Source: Eunapius fragilis
Lineage: Eukaryota; Porifera; Demospongiae; Spongillida; Spongillidae
NCBI GenBank assembly: GCA_963681505.1
Contig: OY811987.1
Span: 1,757,066-1,821,065 of the forward strand
Length of the DNA: 64,000 nt
Reading direction: 5' to 3'
Part shown: piece after piece, positions 33,901 to 43,300 of the stretch
Layout of the letters: each line of letters begins with the position of its first letter
Numbering within the stretch: position 1 is the first letter of the stretch
Translations under genes and position numbers: made by a program
The notes under the pieces: generated by a model
What the model saw: the letters and a program-made list of their open reading frames with translations, nothing else
The model's database searches: none
What the model was told of the DNA's origin: nothing

Positions 33901-34690
33901 CATTCTCTTCAAGCCAGCCTGTTGGTACTGAGCCTGCAAATATACCCTTTGCGTGAGCATTCATGTGGTTCCGCCACATCGAAGGGGCAATGTGTTCCCT
34001 GCACCCCTCAACTATGCAGGTCCTTCTCCCTCGGGTGTTATGACCCGATGAGGATGGAGTTGTGCCAAGCAGCACTTCTTCGTAGGGAACCCCTGTTGTT
34101 GGTGTAGATGGTGGATGTGCATGCGAGAATATGGGAGTGTGCAAAGGTGAAGAAATAGTGGATGAGGCGGGGCTCTGGGAAGAGCGCGCCGGTTCTGGTC
34201 CGGTTTCAAACCCTTGCGGAGTGATGGACTGAACTGGGTGCTGAGTTGAAGAATGCGGAAGCTCTGGGGAATCCATTACATATGATACCTGTGGGACCGA
34301 AACGTGGCTTGATGAGCATGAAGTAGAATGTGTCGGTGGATCCTGACGAATGGGAGTTATTAGTGTGGCAGGATCTGAGGCCGGCCGAAGATTGTCGAGA
34401 CTGACAGGTACTCGTGAGGAATAAGGTTCCATATCTGATTCTTGCGCCAGAACCAATGAGCTAGAGCTTGTGCATATGGGTGAATAGGGAACCTGAGATG
34501 ACTCCGAATGCTCGGTGCACGCTGGACACGCTGGAGCCTGACTTTTTCCACAGCAGCTGCTTTGTGTGGAAACGTGAGACATTCGGCAGCTGCTAATGCA
34601 AGTGTTGCATCGATTCCTTCTAGCCGTGACTAATACTGAGTTGCAAGTGGTGCAAATTGTAAAGCCCGCCTGGTGGATCATATCTTCTGA
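30962..34690 (-). mobile_element. LINE with restriction-like endonuclease, near full length, antisense in X3
   Basis: The 3' end (minus strand) lies near 30,962 with an AT-rich TAA-type tail, and the 5' side abuts the X3 hairpin at 34,693. The coding frame runs 34,696 to 31,049. The reverse-transcriptase type and the C-terminal CCHC plus PD..D nuclease place it with the R2/NeSL/Utopia-like LINEs that carry a restriction-like endonuclease rather than an APE enzyme. Two other LINE pieces of the same group lie at 54,940 and 52,520. Confidence 0.85.
31049..34681 (-). pseudogene. LINE polyprotein: zinc fingers, reverse transcriptase, restriction-like endonuclease; one in-frame stop
   Basis: The first ATG in the open frame is at 34,681 (MIHQAGFTICTTC); the open stretch to 34,696 starts with TTG. 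The N-terminal 436 codons hold a CxxC/CxxC motif, a Pro/Ser-rich linker, and two fingers (CIVEGCREH...HMNAH; CKQCSQLV...HLQKC) that likely bind the target DNA. A single TAG at 33,386-33,384 (KEG*LGKAC) interrupts an otherwise continuous frame; the related LINE at 54,940 reads REGLYGKAC there. The next 778 codons hold the reverse transcriptase (CGPSGLRIQHLL, GVQQGDPLGPLFF, active site YMDDG), a CCHC knuckle (CSFCPSHALDPLGHHALTC) and the nuclease (RHNSLRD, RPADILL, ALDFTITS). About 1,214 residues in all. Confidence 0.85.
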
Positions 34691-34692
34691 TA

Positions 34693-34977
34693 ACAAGTAA
34701 TAAAAACATTCTCTACACGAGAAGGTTGGTGGTATATAGGAATCAAAGGTGATGGTGGTGTAAAAAGCAAGGGAACAAGGCTTCTGATTGAAAACGAAAA
34801 ATGAAATAGACCTATATTAGCAGCATGTTGTCATATTTAAATGTGCGTGCTAATATAGGTCTATTTCATTTTTCCTTTTCAATCAGAAGCCTTGTTCCCT
34901 TGCTTTTTACACCACCATCACCTTTGATTCCTATATACCACCAACCTTCTCGTGTAGAGAATGTTTTTATTACTTGT
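34693..34977. repeat. Terminal hairpin of X3, copy A
   Basis: Arms of about 130 bp begin ACAAGTAATAAAAACATTC and are nearly perfect inverse complements around a loop of about 20 nt. The outer end ATTACTTG is followed by host T. Confidence 0.85.
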
Positions 34978-35420
34978 TTCCTAAATTTTTCTGGTGGATT
35001 TGGTATTGTATTTAGTTCTTGAAACGCATAGAATCAGGTAGCATCTTGCGCGATGATGACAGGTTTATATTAGAATCTGCAATTCTGTTGAGGTGTGTAC
35101 CAAATATTACACTAGTCCCCAGACTATCTCCATTGAGGAGCAAAGGATTGATAAAGGTTAAAAGCGAAGCCATATAATACAAAGAATAAATGCACTCTAA
35201 GTAAACTGATCTCACGCTACATTCAGATAAACCATGCACCACAATTACATGACCAAACTGACGCAAGCAACTTTGGCGTTATACACACATTTCAAACAGC
35301 GCATATTACTGTAAAACGGAGAGACGCAGTATCTCTACCGCTGTAACTAAACTATTCCTTCCATTTTAGCGATATACCATATGCATGCTTATAATTTATC
35401 GATCCAACATTTATCGATGC
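34978..35420. other. Unassigned AT-rich stretch
   Basis: No gene recognised. An 84-codon minus-strand frame near 35,012-35,266 has no features I can name. It could be the far end of the decayed X4 unit. Confidence 0.4.
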
Positions 35421-36074
35421 CGTATAAACGTACCTTTGGGTGTTCGTTTTGTTCTTCCTTTCGGTACCGCGCTTGACATACGCACGTTTGGCAGATCTGG
35501 CAGCATCTGGATCTTTTCACTTTTAGATGCTCGAGTGGAATCAGAATTGTCCTCATGAGATTATATGGTAAAACCATCGAATTTGATAACGCTGGTTATA
35601 TTATACTGGTGCGTCATGAACATAGTGATAGCTGATGTAATGTGCTATTTGTAGATCAACACCAAATAAGGTACTACTAGCTTCAGCCAATTGCCCGATC
35701 GGTTAGGCGTCTAACAGATACCTGAAGATAACATGCGGACACATCCTGAAGCGATTGGTACACATGGCGTGCTTTACAAACGTTCCTGTCGTGAGCTATG
35801 CTATCCCGAAGGAAGAAGAAGACGACGACGGAGGAGAAATTTTAGGTGGGACTGGGTACGGACGATGGGGACGAGTATTTTTGTTCTCTAAAAGTACACC
35901 GTCTTATGACATATGTATAACGCAGAACTGTTCTCCTTTTTGATATTGCTCGATTGCCACTAAAAGCGAAGTGACCCGACTCTTGGCTGTCCCGCTAGAC
36001 GCGAGTGACGTTTTTTTAATGACATTCATGATACTGCAGGATTCCTATATGGAACCTACTCGCGTAGGTTCCGA
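35421..36074 (-). mobile_element. X4: decayed Helitron-like unit
   Basis: On the minus strand it starts TCGGAACCTACGCG after an A (36,074) with the same kind of 5' palindrome (GAACCTAC..GTAGGTTC) and the conserved ATGAATGTCATT block. At 35,425-35,545 it keeps a frameshifted trace of the basic-repeat gene up to the shared donor CCCAAAGGTACG. It is much more diverged than X1-X3. The 3' end was not found. Confidence 0.6.
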
Positions 36075-36162
36075 TACGCATGTACAAGTGCTCCGGGTCT
36101 AGCCGGGCAGAAGCCCCCCCCCCAATAATTATTCATACAACGTCTGCTTTTCACAATCCACG

Positions 36163-36381
36163 GTGCCCCAGCGACACAAACTCCTAGCAGAGAGGAAAAG
36201 CTGCCCGACATGTCCAGGACGGGATATGCACCCTGTGAATAGGAGAGCAGTGAATAAAGAGCAAATGGGATGGGGATGCCCAAGAAAAGGTTGTAGGCAG
36301 GAAGTAGCTCTGCGTTCAGAGACACACACACTAACCCTACAACATACATCTTATCACGCACATGGGATAAGGGTGGGGTAG
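36163..36381 (+). pseudogene. Short zinc-ribbon-like fragment, possibly ISXO2/Merlin-type transposase start
   Basis: The frame contains CPTCPGRDMHP then WGCPRKGCRQEVALRS, a CxxC...CxxxxC ribbon followed by an R-rich end, as at the front of ISXO2-like (Merlin) transposases. Only this piece is visible, and it could equally belong to the retroelement that follows. Low confidence. Confidence 0.3.
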
Positions 36382-36809
36382 CTAGAAAAGAACCGAGGAG
36401 GTTAAGGCTGGGCAGGAGGAGATGTCCCGAAAGCTAGCAAGGAGCGGCCAGAAGCAGAGCTACGCTTTCAAGAGGAAGGCCACCGAAATCCAGCACCGGT
36501 TTCAATGAAGACGTATAGTCGTAGAGGACAAGCTGGATGAGGCAGAGGCGGCCGTCGCCAAAGCGGAGCCCACAGCGGAAGGGCGTGCGAAGAAGGCGTT
36601 GACTGAAGGTAGGCAGCTAATCGCCCACAGGCAGAAGCTGCTAAAACTGGCCGACCGGTCCGAATATGGATGGTCAGTTGTTGAAGAATATGAGGAGGAC
36701 GGTTTGGCGGATGATTCCGAAGACGAGAAAAGAATTGAAAAAGCAGAGCGGGCAGCAGAGAGGAGGGCGCAGGCCAAAAGGAGAAAGGAGGCGGTGGTGG
36801 ACGGAAGGG

Positions 36810-36853
36810 AGAGGGCGCCGCATGGAAGGGATCCCTTCCATGCGGCGCCCTCT
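36810..36853. repeat. 44-bp perfect palindrome
   Basis: AGAGGGCGCCGCATGGAAGG and its inverse meet at GGGATCCC with no loop and no mismatch over 22 bp per arm. Confidence 0.9.
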
Positions 36854-36907
36854 TCCTTCCTACCTGGGCCGAGGTAGCTCCTGCTGCGCTGTCTCGAGGC
36901 AGAGCAA

Positions 36908-37030
36908 CAGGAGCTACCTCGGCCCAGACCAGAGGAAAGGCCATACAACAGGAGCTACCTCGGCCCAGACCAGAGGAAAGGCCATACAACAGGAGCTACC
37001 TCGGCCCAGACCAGAGGAAAGGCCGTACAA
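36908..37030 (+). repeat. Three 41-bp tandem repeats
   Basis: Units start CAGGAGCTACCTCGGCCCAG at 36,908, 36,949 and 36,990. Because 41 is not a multiple of three, one open frame passes through the repeat in three different phases. Confidence 0.85.
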
Positions 37031-38250
37031 GCCAACGTTTGCACCCGGTATTTGTTTTCAGTGTGGGGGGATGGGGCATCTGAGGAGGGATTGCCCTAAA
37101 CGAGTGCCGTTACCAGCAGAATATCCTATGTTATAATAAGAACACGTGGCTGGGTGTTGACAGTGGGAATGTGACACCATGCAGTAGAGGGGCTGATTGA
37201 AGGTGTGAGATGTTGGGAGTTGCAGGCAGAAGATAGTGGTATGTCAGAAGTAGAGGTGTGTACTGTGAAGGGAAGGTTGGATAAATGTGGTTCGCATATT
37301 AACAGTGGGCAGTGGTAAGGGTTGTTTGCAAGATGTAGCCTTACAGACATTTGCACTTTGTATGAGCCATGCAATACACATAGAGCCTGAATGGATCCCA
37401 AGGGAGCAGAACGAGATAGCAGACTATATCAGCCGTATACATGTAGTGCATGGACTGCGATGATTGGTTGTTAACCCGGCAGTGTTGCCTGGGTAAATGA
37501 GCTATGGGGTCCCCATACTGTAGACAGATTTGCAAGCCACTACAATATGCAGTTGCCTAGATTTAACTCACGTTTATGTGCCCGGGAGGGGAGGCAGTGG
37601 ATGCTTTCACAGTGAATTGGAGAGGTGAAAACAACTGGTGGTGCCCCCCACCTGTGCTTATCCCTAGGTTGTTGAGGCATGCTGAGTGGTGTAGGGTATC
37701 GGGGACCCTGGTGGTGCCATATTGGAAGAGTGCACCTTACTGGCCGCTCCTCTGTCCAAGAGGGGAGGGTTTGGCAACATTTGTGGTAGACTACCTGCCG
37801 TTGCCTATGGAGGTAGAGACATTTTGCTGTGGCCGATCAGGGGCAGTGCTGTTTAATGGAAAGGCACCAAATTCAGCAGTGTTCGCATTGCGTTTAGACT
37901 TCAGTGGTGATCAGAGGTGTTAAGACCCGTTCTGGGGCACCATGTTAGCATTACAGTTAATGCTACTCTGTCTGGCAGTCTGGGGCCTGTGTGCAGGGCC
38001 AGCGAAGACAGGACTAGATAAACAAGGGCACTTGGTGTGTGTGTGTGTGCAGATATGTACAGCCTTGCGGTCAGGGGTCAGTTTTGACCAGCGGTGACAA
38101 TGAATGGGCCTGGAGGGCTTGTAATCAACAGCAGGTTGATGGGCACAGCCTGGGCTATGTGGTTAGGGCAGACATGCACTTAGCGGTTGTTAATTCTCAA
38201 TTTTTTGGCTTAGCTGACTCTTTCCCTCCCCCCCCCCCCCCCATATAGAC

Positions 38251-39249
38251 GTGTTTTCTGCAGGTGATTGGCCATTGCTTCGAGACCTGCAGAAGCCAGA
38301 GCTACAACAACTTGCAGCGGGGTTGCCAGATGTTGTGCTAAGTGGTAGGGCCGACAGCACTACTAAGAAATACGTTGGTGCTTTTCAGAGGTGGAAGGTA
38401 TGGGCGGAGTCAATGGAAATAGTACCAAGTTTCCCCGTAAAGGGTATGCATCTGGCATTGTATATGCAGCATCTTAGTACGTCCAAGCATTCTAGGTCAG
38501 CAGTAGAGGAGGTGGTGCATGCGTTGGCATGGGTGCATAAGATGGCAGGGATAGAGTCGCCTGCAGAGTCACGATTAGTCCAGTCTGTGCTAGAGGGTTT
38601 GAGGCGAATAATAAGTAAGCCTAAGGTTTGGAAGGAGCCAGTGTCCTCAGAACTGTTGCAAGCCATGGTAGAGGCAGCTGGGTCGGCTCCTTCCCTCTCT
38701 GATGTTAGGCTGCTTGCTGTGTGTTTGGTAGCATTTGCTGGTTTTCAGCGGTGTGATGAGTTGATAAAGCTAGGATGTAAGGATATGTCCTTCAATGAGC
38801 AAGGCATGGTTATTAATATTGTATCCAGTAAAACAGACCAGTACAGGGAGGGGGCATCCCTTGTTATTGCACGTACTGGCACACCCACATGCCCTGTGAC
38901 TATGATGCAGAAATATTTCAGCATGGCAGGTTTGTCTCACACATCAGACATGTTGTTTAGGGCTATTGTATCTACTAAGAGTGGCGATTGCTAAAGAAGA
39001 GGGGGCAGTTTTAGTTACAGTCGTTTGAGGGAGTTGTTGTTGGCCAAGATTGAGCAATTGGGCATGGACCCCAAGTTGTTTGGCATGCATAGCTTGCGAG
39101 TGGGTGGAGCTACAGCTGGAGCTACTGCCGGGGTGCCAGATAGATTGTTCAAGCGCCATGGGCGTTGGAGGTCAGAGTCATCTAGGGATAGCTACGTAAA
39201 GGACTCTGTGGAGCGGAGGCTCTCTGTTTCCAAAAGCCTGGGTGTGTAG
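38251..39249 (+). pseudogene. Tyrosine recombinase region of the DIRS/Ngaro-type fossil
   Basis: An N-terminal core-binding region (DSTTKKYVGAFQRWKVW) is followed by a catalytic part in which FQRCDELIKL, HSLRVGGATAG and KRHGRW match the R, H-x-x-R and H/W positions of the family. It is broken, as is the whole element. Confidence 0.75.
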
Positions 39250-39296
39250 GGATGTGTTTGGATGTGTGTGTGTTACCTCTATGTTGTGTGTGTGTT

Positions 39297-39377
39297 GAAG
39301 CTTGCTGCGTGCACAGGTGACACTGCACAAAGTTTGTTGTCACATCATGGATGGCGGAATGTTTAAGGAGGGAGATA
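39297..39377 (+). repeat. Direct repeat, first copy, at the 3' side of the recombinase fossil
   Basis: GAAGCTTGCTGCGTGCACAG through GGAGGGAGAT recurs at 39,942-40,022 with few changes; a (TG)n run precedes both. Confidence 0.75.
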
Positions 39378-39902
39378 CACGTTTCTGTCGGTTGAACAAA
39401 GTGAATTAGACAGAAACTAAGCTCCCTCCAGTAATTGGAGTAGCCACGTGGTGGTGGGGGGGAGGGGGGGGGTACAAATGGATATGAAGGTGTTTTAAAT
39501 ATATCACTCTAAACGTCGTGCACTTGAGGAAGTTCCGTTGCTTTTTATTTTGATCAGTGGTTGGTGCGGTGTTTTTGTGTTGTTCCTCTCATTGCTTAGA
39601 GCAATTGCAGGTTGTCCTTTGGTGTTTTCTAGTGGTCCAAGAAGCTATGCTGAAGGCTGGAACTGGACAAGAGTGTTCTGTTTTGTACATGTATGTGCAT
39701 GCTGAGCAGTGCTTAGTTAGCAGGTTATTTTCCCCCCAAAAAGTTGATTTTCCCCTGGTAGAGGGTTTGCCACAGGGGTTTTTTTCCTGGTGTATGTGTA
39801 GGCGCACCTCTTCCGAATTAGGTGTTAGTTTGCCCCCTGCTCAGTTATGTGTCCACGTTGTCTGTGGTTGTGGTGTCAGAATCTTGTGTGTTGTACTCCA
39901 TG

Positions 39903-39939
<37 letters not shown>

Positions 39940-39941
39940 AT

Positions 39942-40022
39942 GAAGCTTGCTATGTGCACAGGTGACGCTGCACAAAGTTTGTTGTCACATCGTGGGATGG
40001 CGGAATGTTTAAGGAGGGAGAT
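39942..40022 (+). repeat. Direct repeat, second copy, at the 3' side of the recombinase fossil
   Basis: It is the partner of 39,297-39,377. A (TG)n microsatellite of about 30 bp lies just before it. Confidence 0.75.
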
Positions 40023-40254
40023 ATCATTGAACAACGCAGAGCCATTGACTTTTTAGGCGCATGCACACATATGTGATAGGCTGCGATAAGACCCAGCAGA
40101 TCTTGCGGACCGTTTTGGTAGATCGATACAAGTACCCAGTTGAGGGTAGACCATCAAAATAAAAAACTGTTACCCCCACCCCCAAATGACAAATAAAAAC
40201 TCATTATTACACACTGCATTGACACTGAATAACACTATAAATAAAATAAAAACA

Positions 40255-40332
40255 TCACGTTTCTAATGAAGTAACCTTCAGATCAATTACTAGGTTTGAA
40301 CCCAGCTCTGTACCTATGGCTACAGTAAGTTT
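40255..40332 (-). other. Second, downstream copy of the ATE1-fusion gene 3' end
   Basis: It repeats the last 25 or so codons of the gene (AIGTELGSNLVIDLKVTSLE then TGA), in the form found at the end of copy A. The main frame of copy B ends at 40,387 with a different tail (SQLVIDLRCF). The two ends lie about 55 bp apart, as a tandem duplication or as alternative terminal exons. Confidence 0.7.
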
Positions 40333-40386
40333 GCAGTAGAACTTATAAAAACACACACCAACTCACACAAACACACAGAAGTGTGT

Positions 40387-43300
40387 TTAAAAACATCTCA
40401 AGTCAATAACAAGCTGGGAGCCCAGCTCTGGGCCTATGGCTACAATAAGTTCCTCAAACCTTCTCTCTACAAGCTCTCTCTGAATCTTGTCTACACCAAA
40501 CCTTGAGAACACCTCACCAAGGTACATGTATGTGGCATAGTTCAAACAGACCACCATCTTGCTAACATCAGGCCTGTGCCCTGTCAGTTGCTGGTACTTT
40601 GCTCTGTCATTCTCAAATGCTGAACATGGCACATCAGGTGACACGTTTTTGGCCTTGTCTGTAGTCTCCATAGCTATGGGTGTGGTGGCTTTACTAGATG
40701 GAAGGCCATTTTTATCATGTGTGTGTTCCCTGAGGTACTTCTCTGTAGCCTTTTTCACAGCCTCCAAGGATGGAAGCCACTCTGGTGTTATACAGGCACA
40801 GTAGAATGATTCAGGAGGGTAGTTGACCTTGTACGCAAGCTTCTTGTTATTTTCATTCCATCCCTGGAGGTAGTAATACTTCATCTCTGGATTCTTCTTG
40901 CTCAGTTCTCGAACAAACTCTATCTCTTTGAGAGCAGAATAAACTCCAAGTGAGTACTTGGATACTTCCTTCTCCAGACTGTACCACATGTACACGCTGA
41001 CAATGCCCTTTGGAACTATATCAATCAGACTAACAGCTACAAGCCTTCCATCCAATCGATACAATTGGTGAAAACTTCCATACTCAATCCCATCTACTGT
41101 CTGATTACCAATTGGACTATAAACAGCATGCTCTTGATAATGATAATCCGAAGCCGGATGCTTATCATGGCGTCCCACATTGTAACTATTGTACAGCTCA
41201 TGGGATTCTTGGGAGTACTGTGCTGGCACTGTCTCCACAGTTAGACGGCCAACTGGCATCCTTCTCATGACCTTAGCGAAGCTCTTGTGTGAATGATAGT
41301 CAAAATCCCTCACCAGAACCCTGGTCTCCCACAGAGAACACCTGACATCATGACACTGAGTGGTCCGGTACAGCTTGACTCCACCTCTCCTAAACCACCC
41401 GTAGTCGATGAGCTGTTGATACTGCTCGAGGGTAAGTCCATGGGGACGTACTATCAGGTTGTCATACTGACTCTCGTTGACATGGCAGCCGCACGAGATG
41501 GCCTGGGTACCGTCAATCTGCCCTATACGCAGTAGGGGTTTGTGCATGCTCAGTCCAAGAGAAGTCAGCTGTTGTATGCAGGTCTGGTCCAGCACAGGTG
41601 CAAGAGGAATGCACTGGCCCAGACCACTAGGTGCTGGGTCAGAGCTGACCTTTGGGGGCCAGCAATATTGTGTATCAAGAGCCAAACAACCAGGTATGGG
41701 TTCCCCCTGGGATGTTATGCAGTTGAGGAAAAGCCGTTCTACGAGCATGGTGGCAATGGCACTCAGACCTTGCACATGTGTGTTATTCTTGGCTCTGACG
41801 ATCACATTGATATCTACAGCCTTACGGATAACTGGGATCATGTGGTCCAGCTGGATCAACTGTAAGAACACGAGGGCTGCATTCATCAGGACGTAACCAT
41901 CCTGTTTATCATGCAGAAACTCTTTCACCGTGCGCACAATACTAAAAACATCCTCAACAGCACACTTGATGTCAGAAGGCAGCCCCATTAGATTGGCCAG
42001 TAAACCAAGCGCACGTGAGACCAAGTAGGAAATGCTGTGGTGAACTACCAAGACGCTCATGAGTGCTTGGGTACAACCCGATGCTACAAGTGTTTTCTTA
42101 ACAGTGTCATCCTGTGACAAAACCATCAGCATGAAACAGCATGCAGTCATGACGTTGGTGTCTTCTGTCATTGGATTATTCTTCACCAGATCTAAACAGA
42201 TATGGTGGTAGTTCTTCTCTATCAGGTATGCCTGTACCTTGCGTACATAGCATGCAATATTGGAGAGGGCAGTGACAATGCACCTGAGGATCAAAAGAGA
42301 GTCGACCCTTCTGATTTGTACAAGCTTCTCAACGTAGCCCACCCTGTAAAGTTCCAAGCAGGTTTCCTTATCCAGTATGATGTCGAACAGTGTAGCGCAT
42401 AGATTGGTGACCACGTGAGGCGAATTGACTGTCTTCTGCAGATTTGCAGTTCTCAGGTGATCAGCAATGAAGTCACAGAGGCCACATTTCACGACAACAG
42501 TCATGTCCACCTTGGTGTCCTTGTACAACTGCACGAGACGAGCGAGCAGACAGGTGGTATTGGTGAGCAGGATCTCATCCACCGTATTGACCATCCGAGG
42601 CAGTGCCTTCGTCAGTGACCCGTGGAATGCACAGGCGTGAAGTGTCTCGGCCACGCCCTTGGCATTGTCTTTGGGGGGCAGGTAGCTGAGCCACATGTTT
42701 ATCACCGCCTCTGCACAGCTGGGCAAAGTAAAATCACGCTCAAAAAATTTTATAAGAGAAGAAAGGAATTCACGGCTGTACAGGTTTGTGTTGGAGCCGC
42801 CTTTCAGAACAAGTGTGAGAGTCTCATACACTGATTTCAACCGTACTTCATTGGAGTAGACCACTTCATGAGACAGTGCCTCTGCGAAGAAGGCAGAACT
42901 GTCACACGTGTAAAACTCTTTCATAGCAAGACGTTCCGCCACTGTATATGACAAGGAAATGATTTCACATATTGCTTTGCAGGTGGGATCAACACAAACA
43001 TCCAGATTTAGCCTTGCACAATCTAAAAACATGCCAATGATACTGAAACCGGCTGTTACAGACTTAGAGGGGGCTATAGGTATCATCATGAACAGCAAAC
43101 TGAAAGTGCATTCCATTGTGCTGCTCCAGGAACCTGACCTGACGAATGGGATGAGGGCACCTACAAGGCCGGGATAATTGACACATCTCCATGTGACGTC
43201 TGTGTTGGCTCTGCAAGCATCCCTCAAAAAGGAAATGACTAAATCTGAGAGGGAGGAGCTGCCACACCCCAGTGCTGAAACAGCTGCACCCATGATGTCA

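Larger units (their letters stand above)
23400..34976 (+). mobile_element. X3: Helitron-like element, copy A, with nested Gypsy and LINE
   Basis: It starts TCTGAACCTGCGGCAACAGG after an A and ends ATTACTTG before a T, the same borders as X1. In order it carries a basic-repeat gene, a second small gene, a Pro/Ala-rich gene split by a Gypsy element, an antisense LINE and the terminal hairpin. Without the nested elements it is near 2.7 kb plus hairpin. Three TATA-like boxes precede the three genes. Copy B has the same unit from 49,728, with the hairpin cut at 52,931. Confidence 0.75.
36420..40060 (+). mobile_element. Tyrosine-recombinase retroelement (DIRS/Ngaro type), broken fossil
   Basis: Parts are in plus orientation: a gag-like region ending in a zinc knuckle (CFQCGGMGHLRRDC form, about 37,056-37,100), traces of RNase H and of its usual following region (about 37,330-37,920, WRGENNWWCPP), and a tyrosine recombinase (38,251-39,249). 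Direct repeats of about 80 bp at 39,297 and 39,942 fit the split direct repeats of Ngaro-like elements. Most of the reverse transcriptase is missing. It is a fossil with several breaks, older than the Gypsy insertion by its degree of decay. Confidence 0.65.

Noticed and set aside
34693-34977. The hairpin as the 5' untranslated region of the adjacent LINE
   Set aside because: The X1 hairpin has no LINE next to it, and the LINE 3' fragment in copy B abuts the hairpin with a different part.
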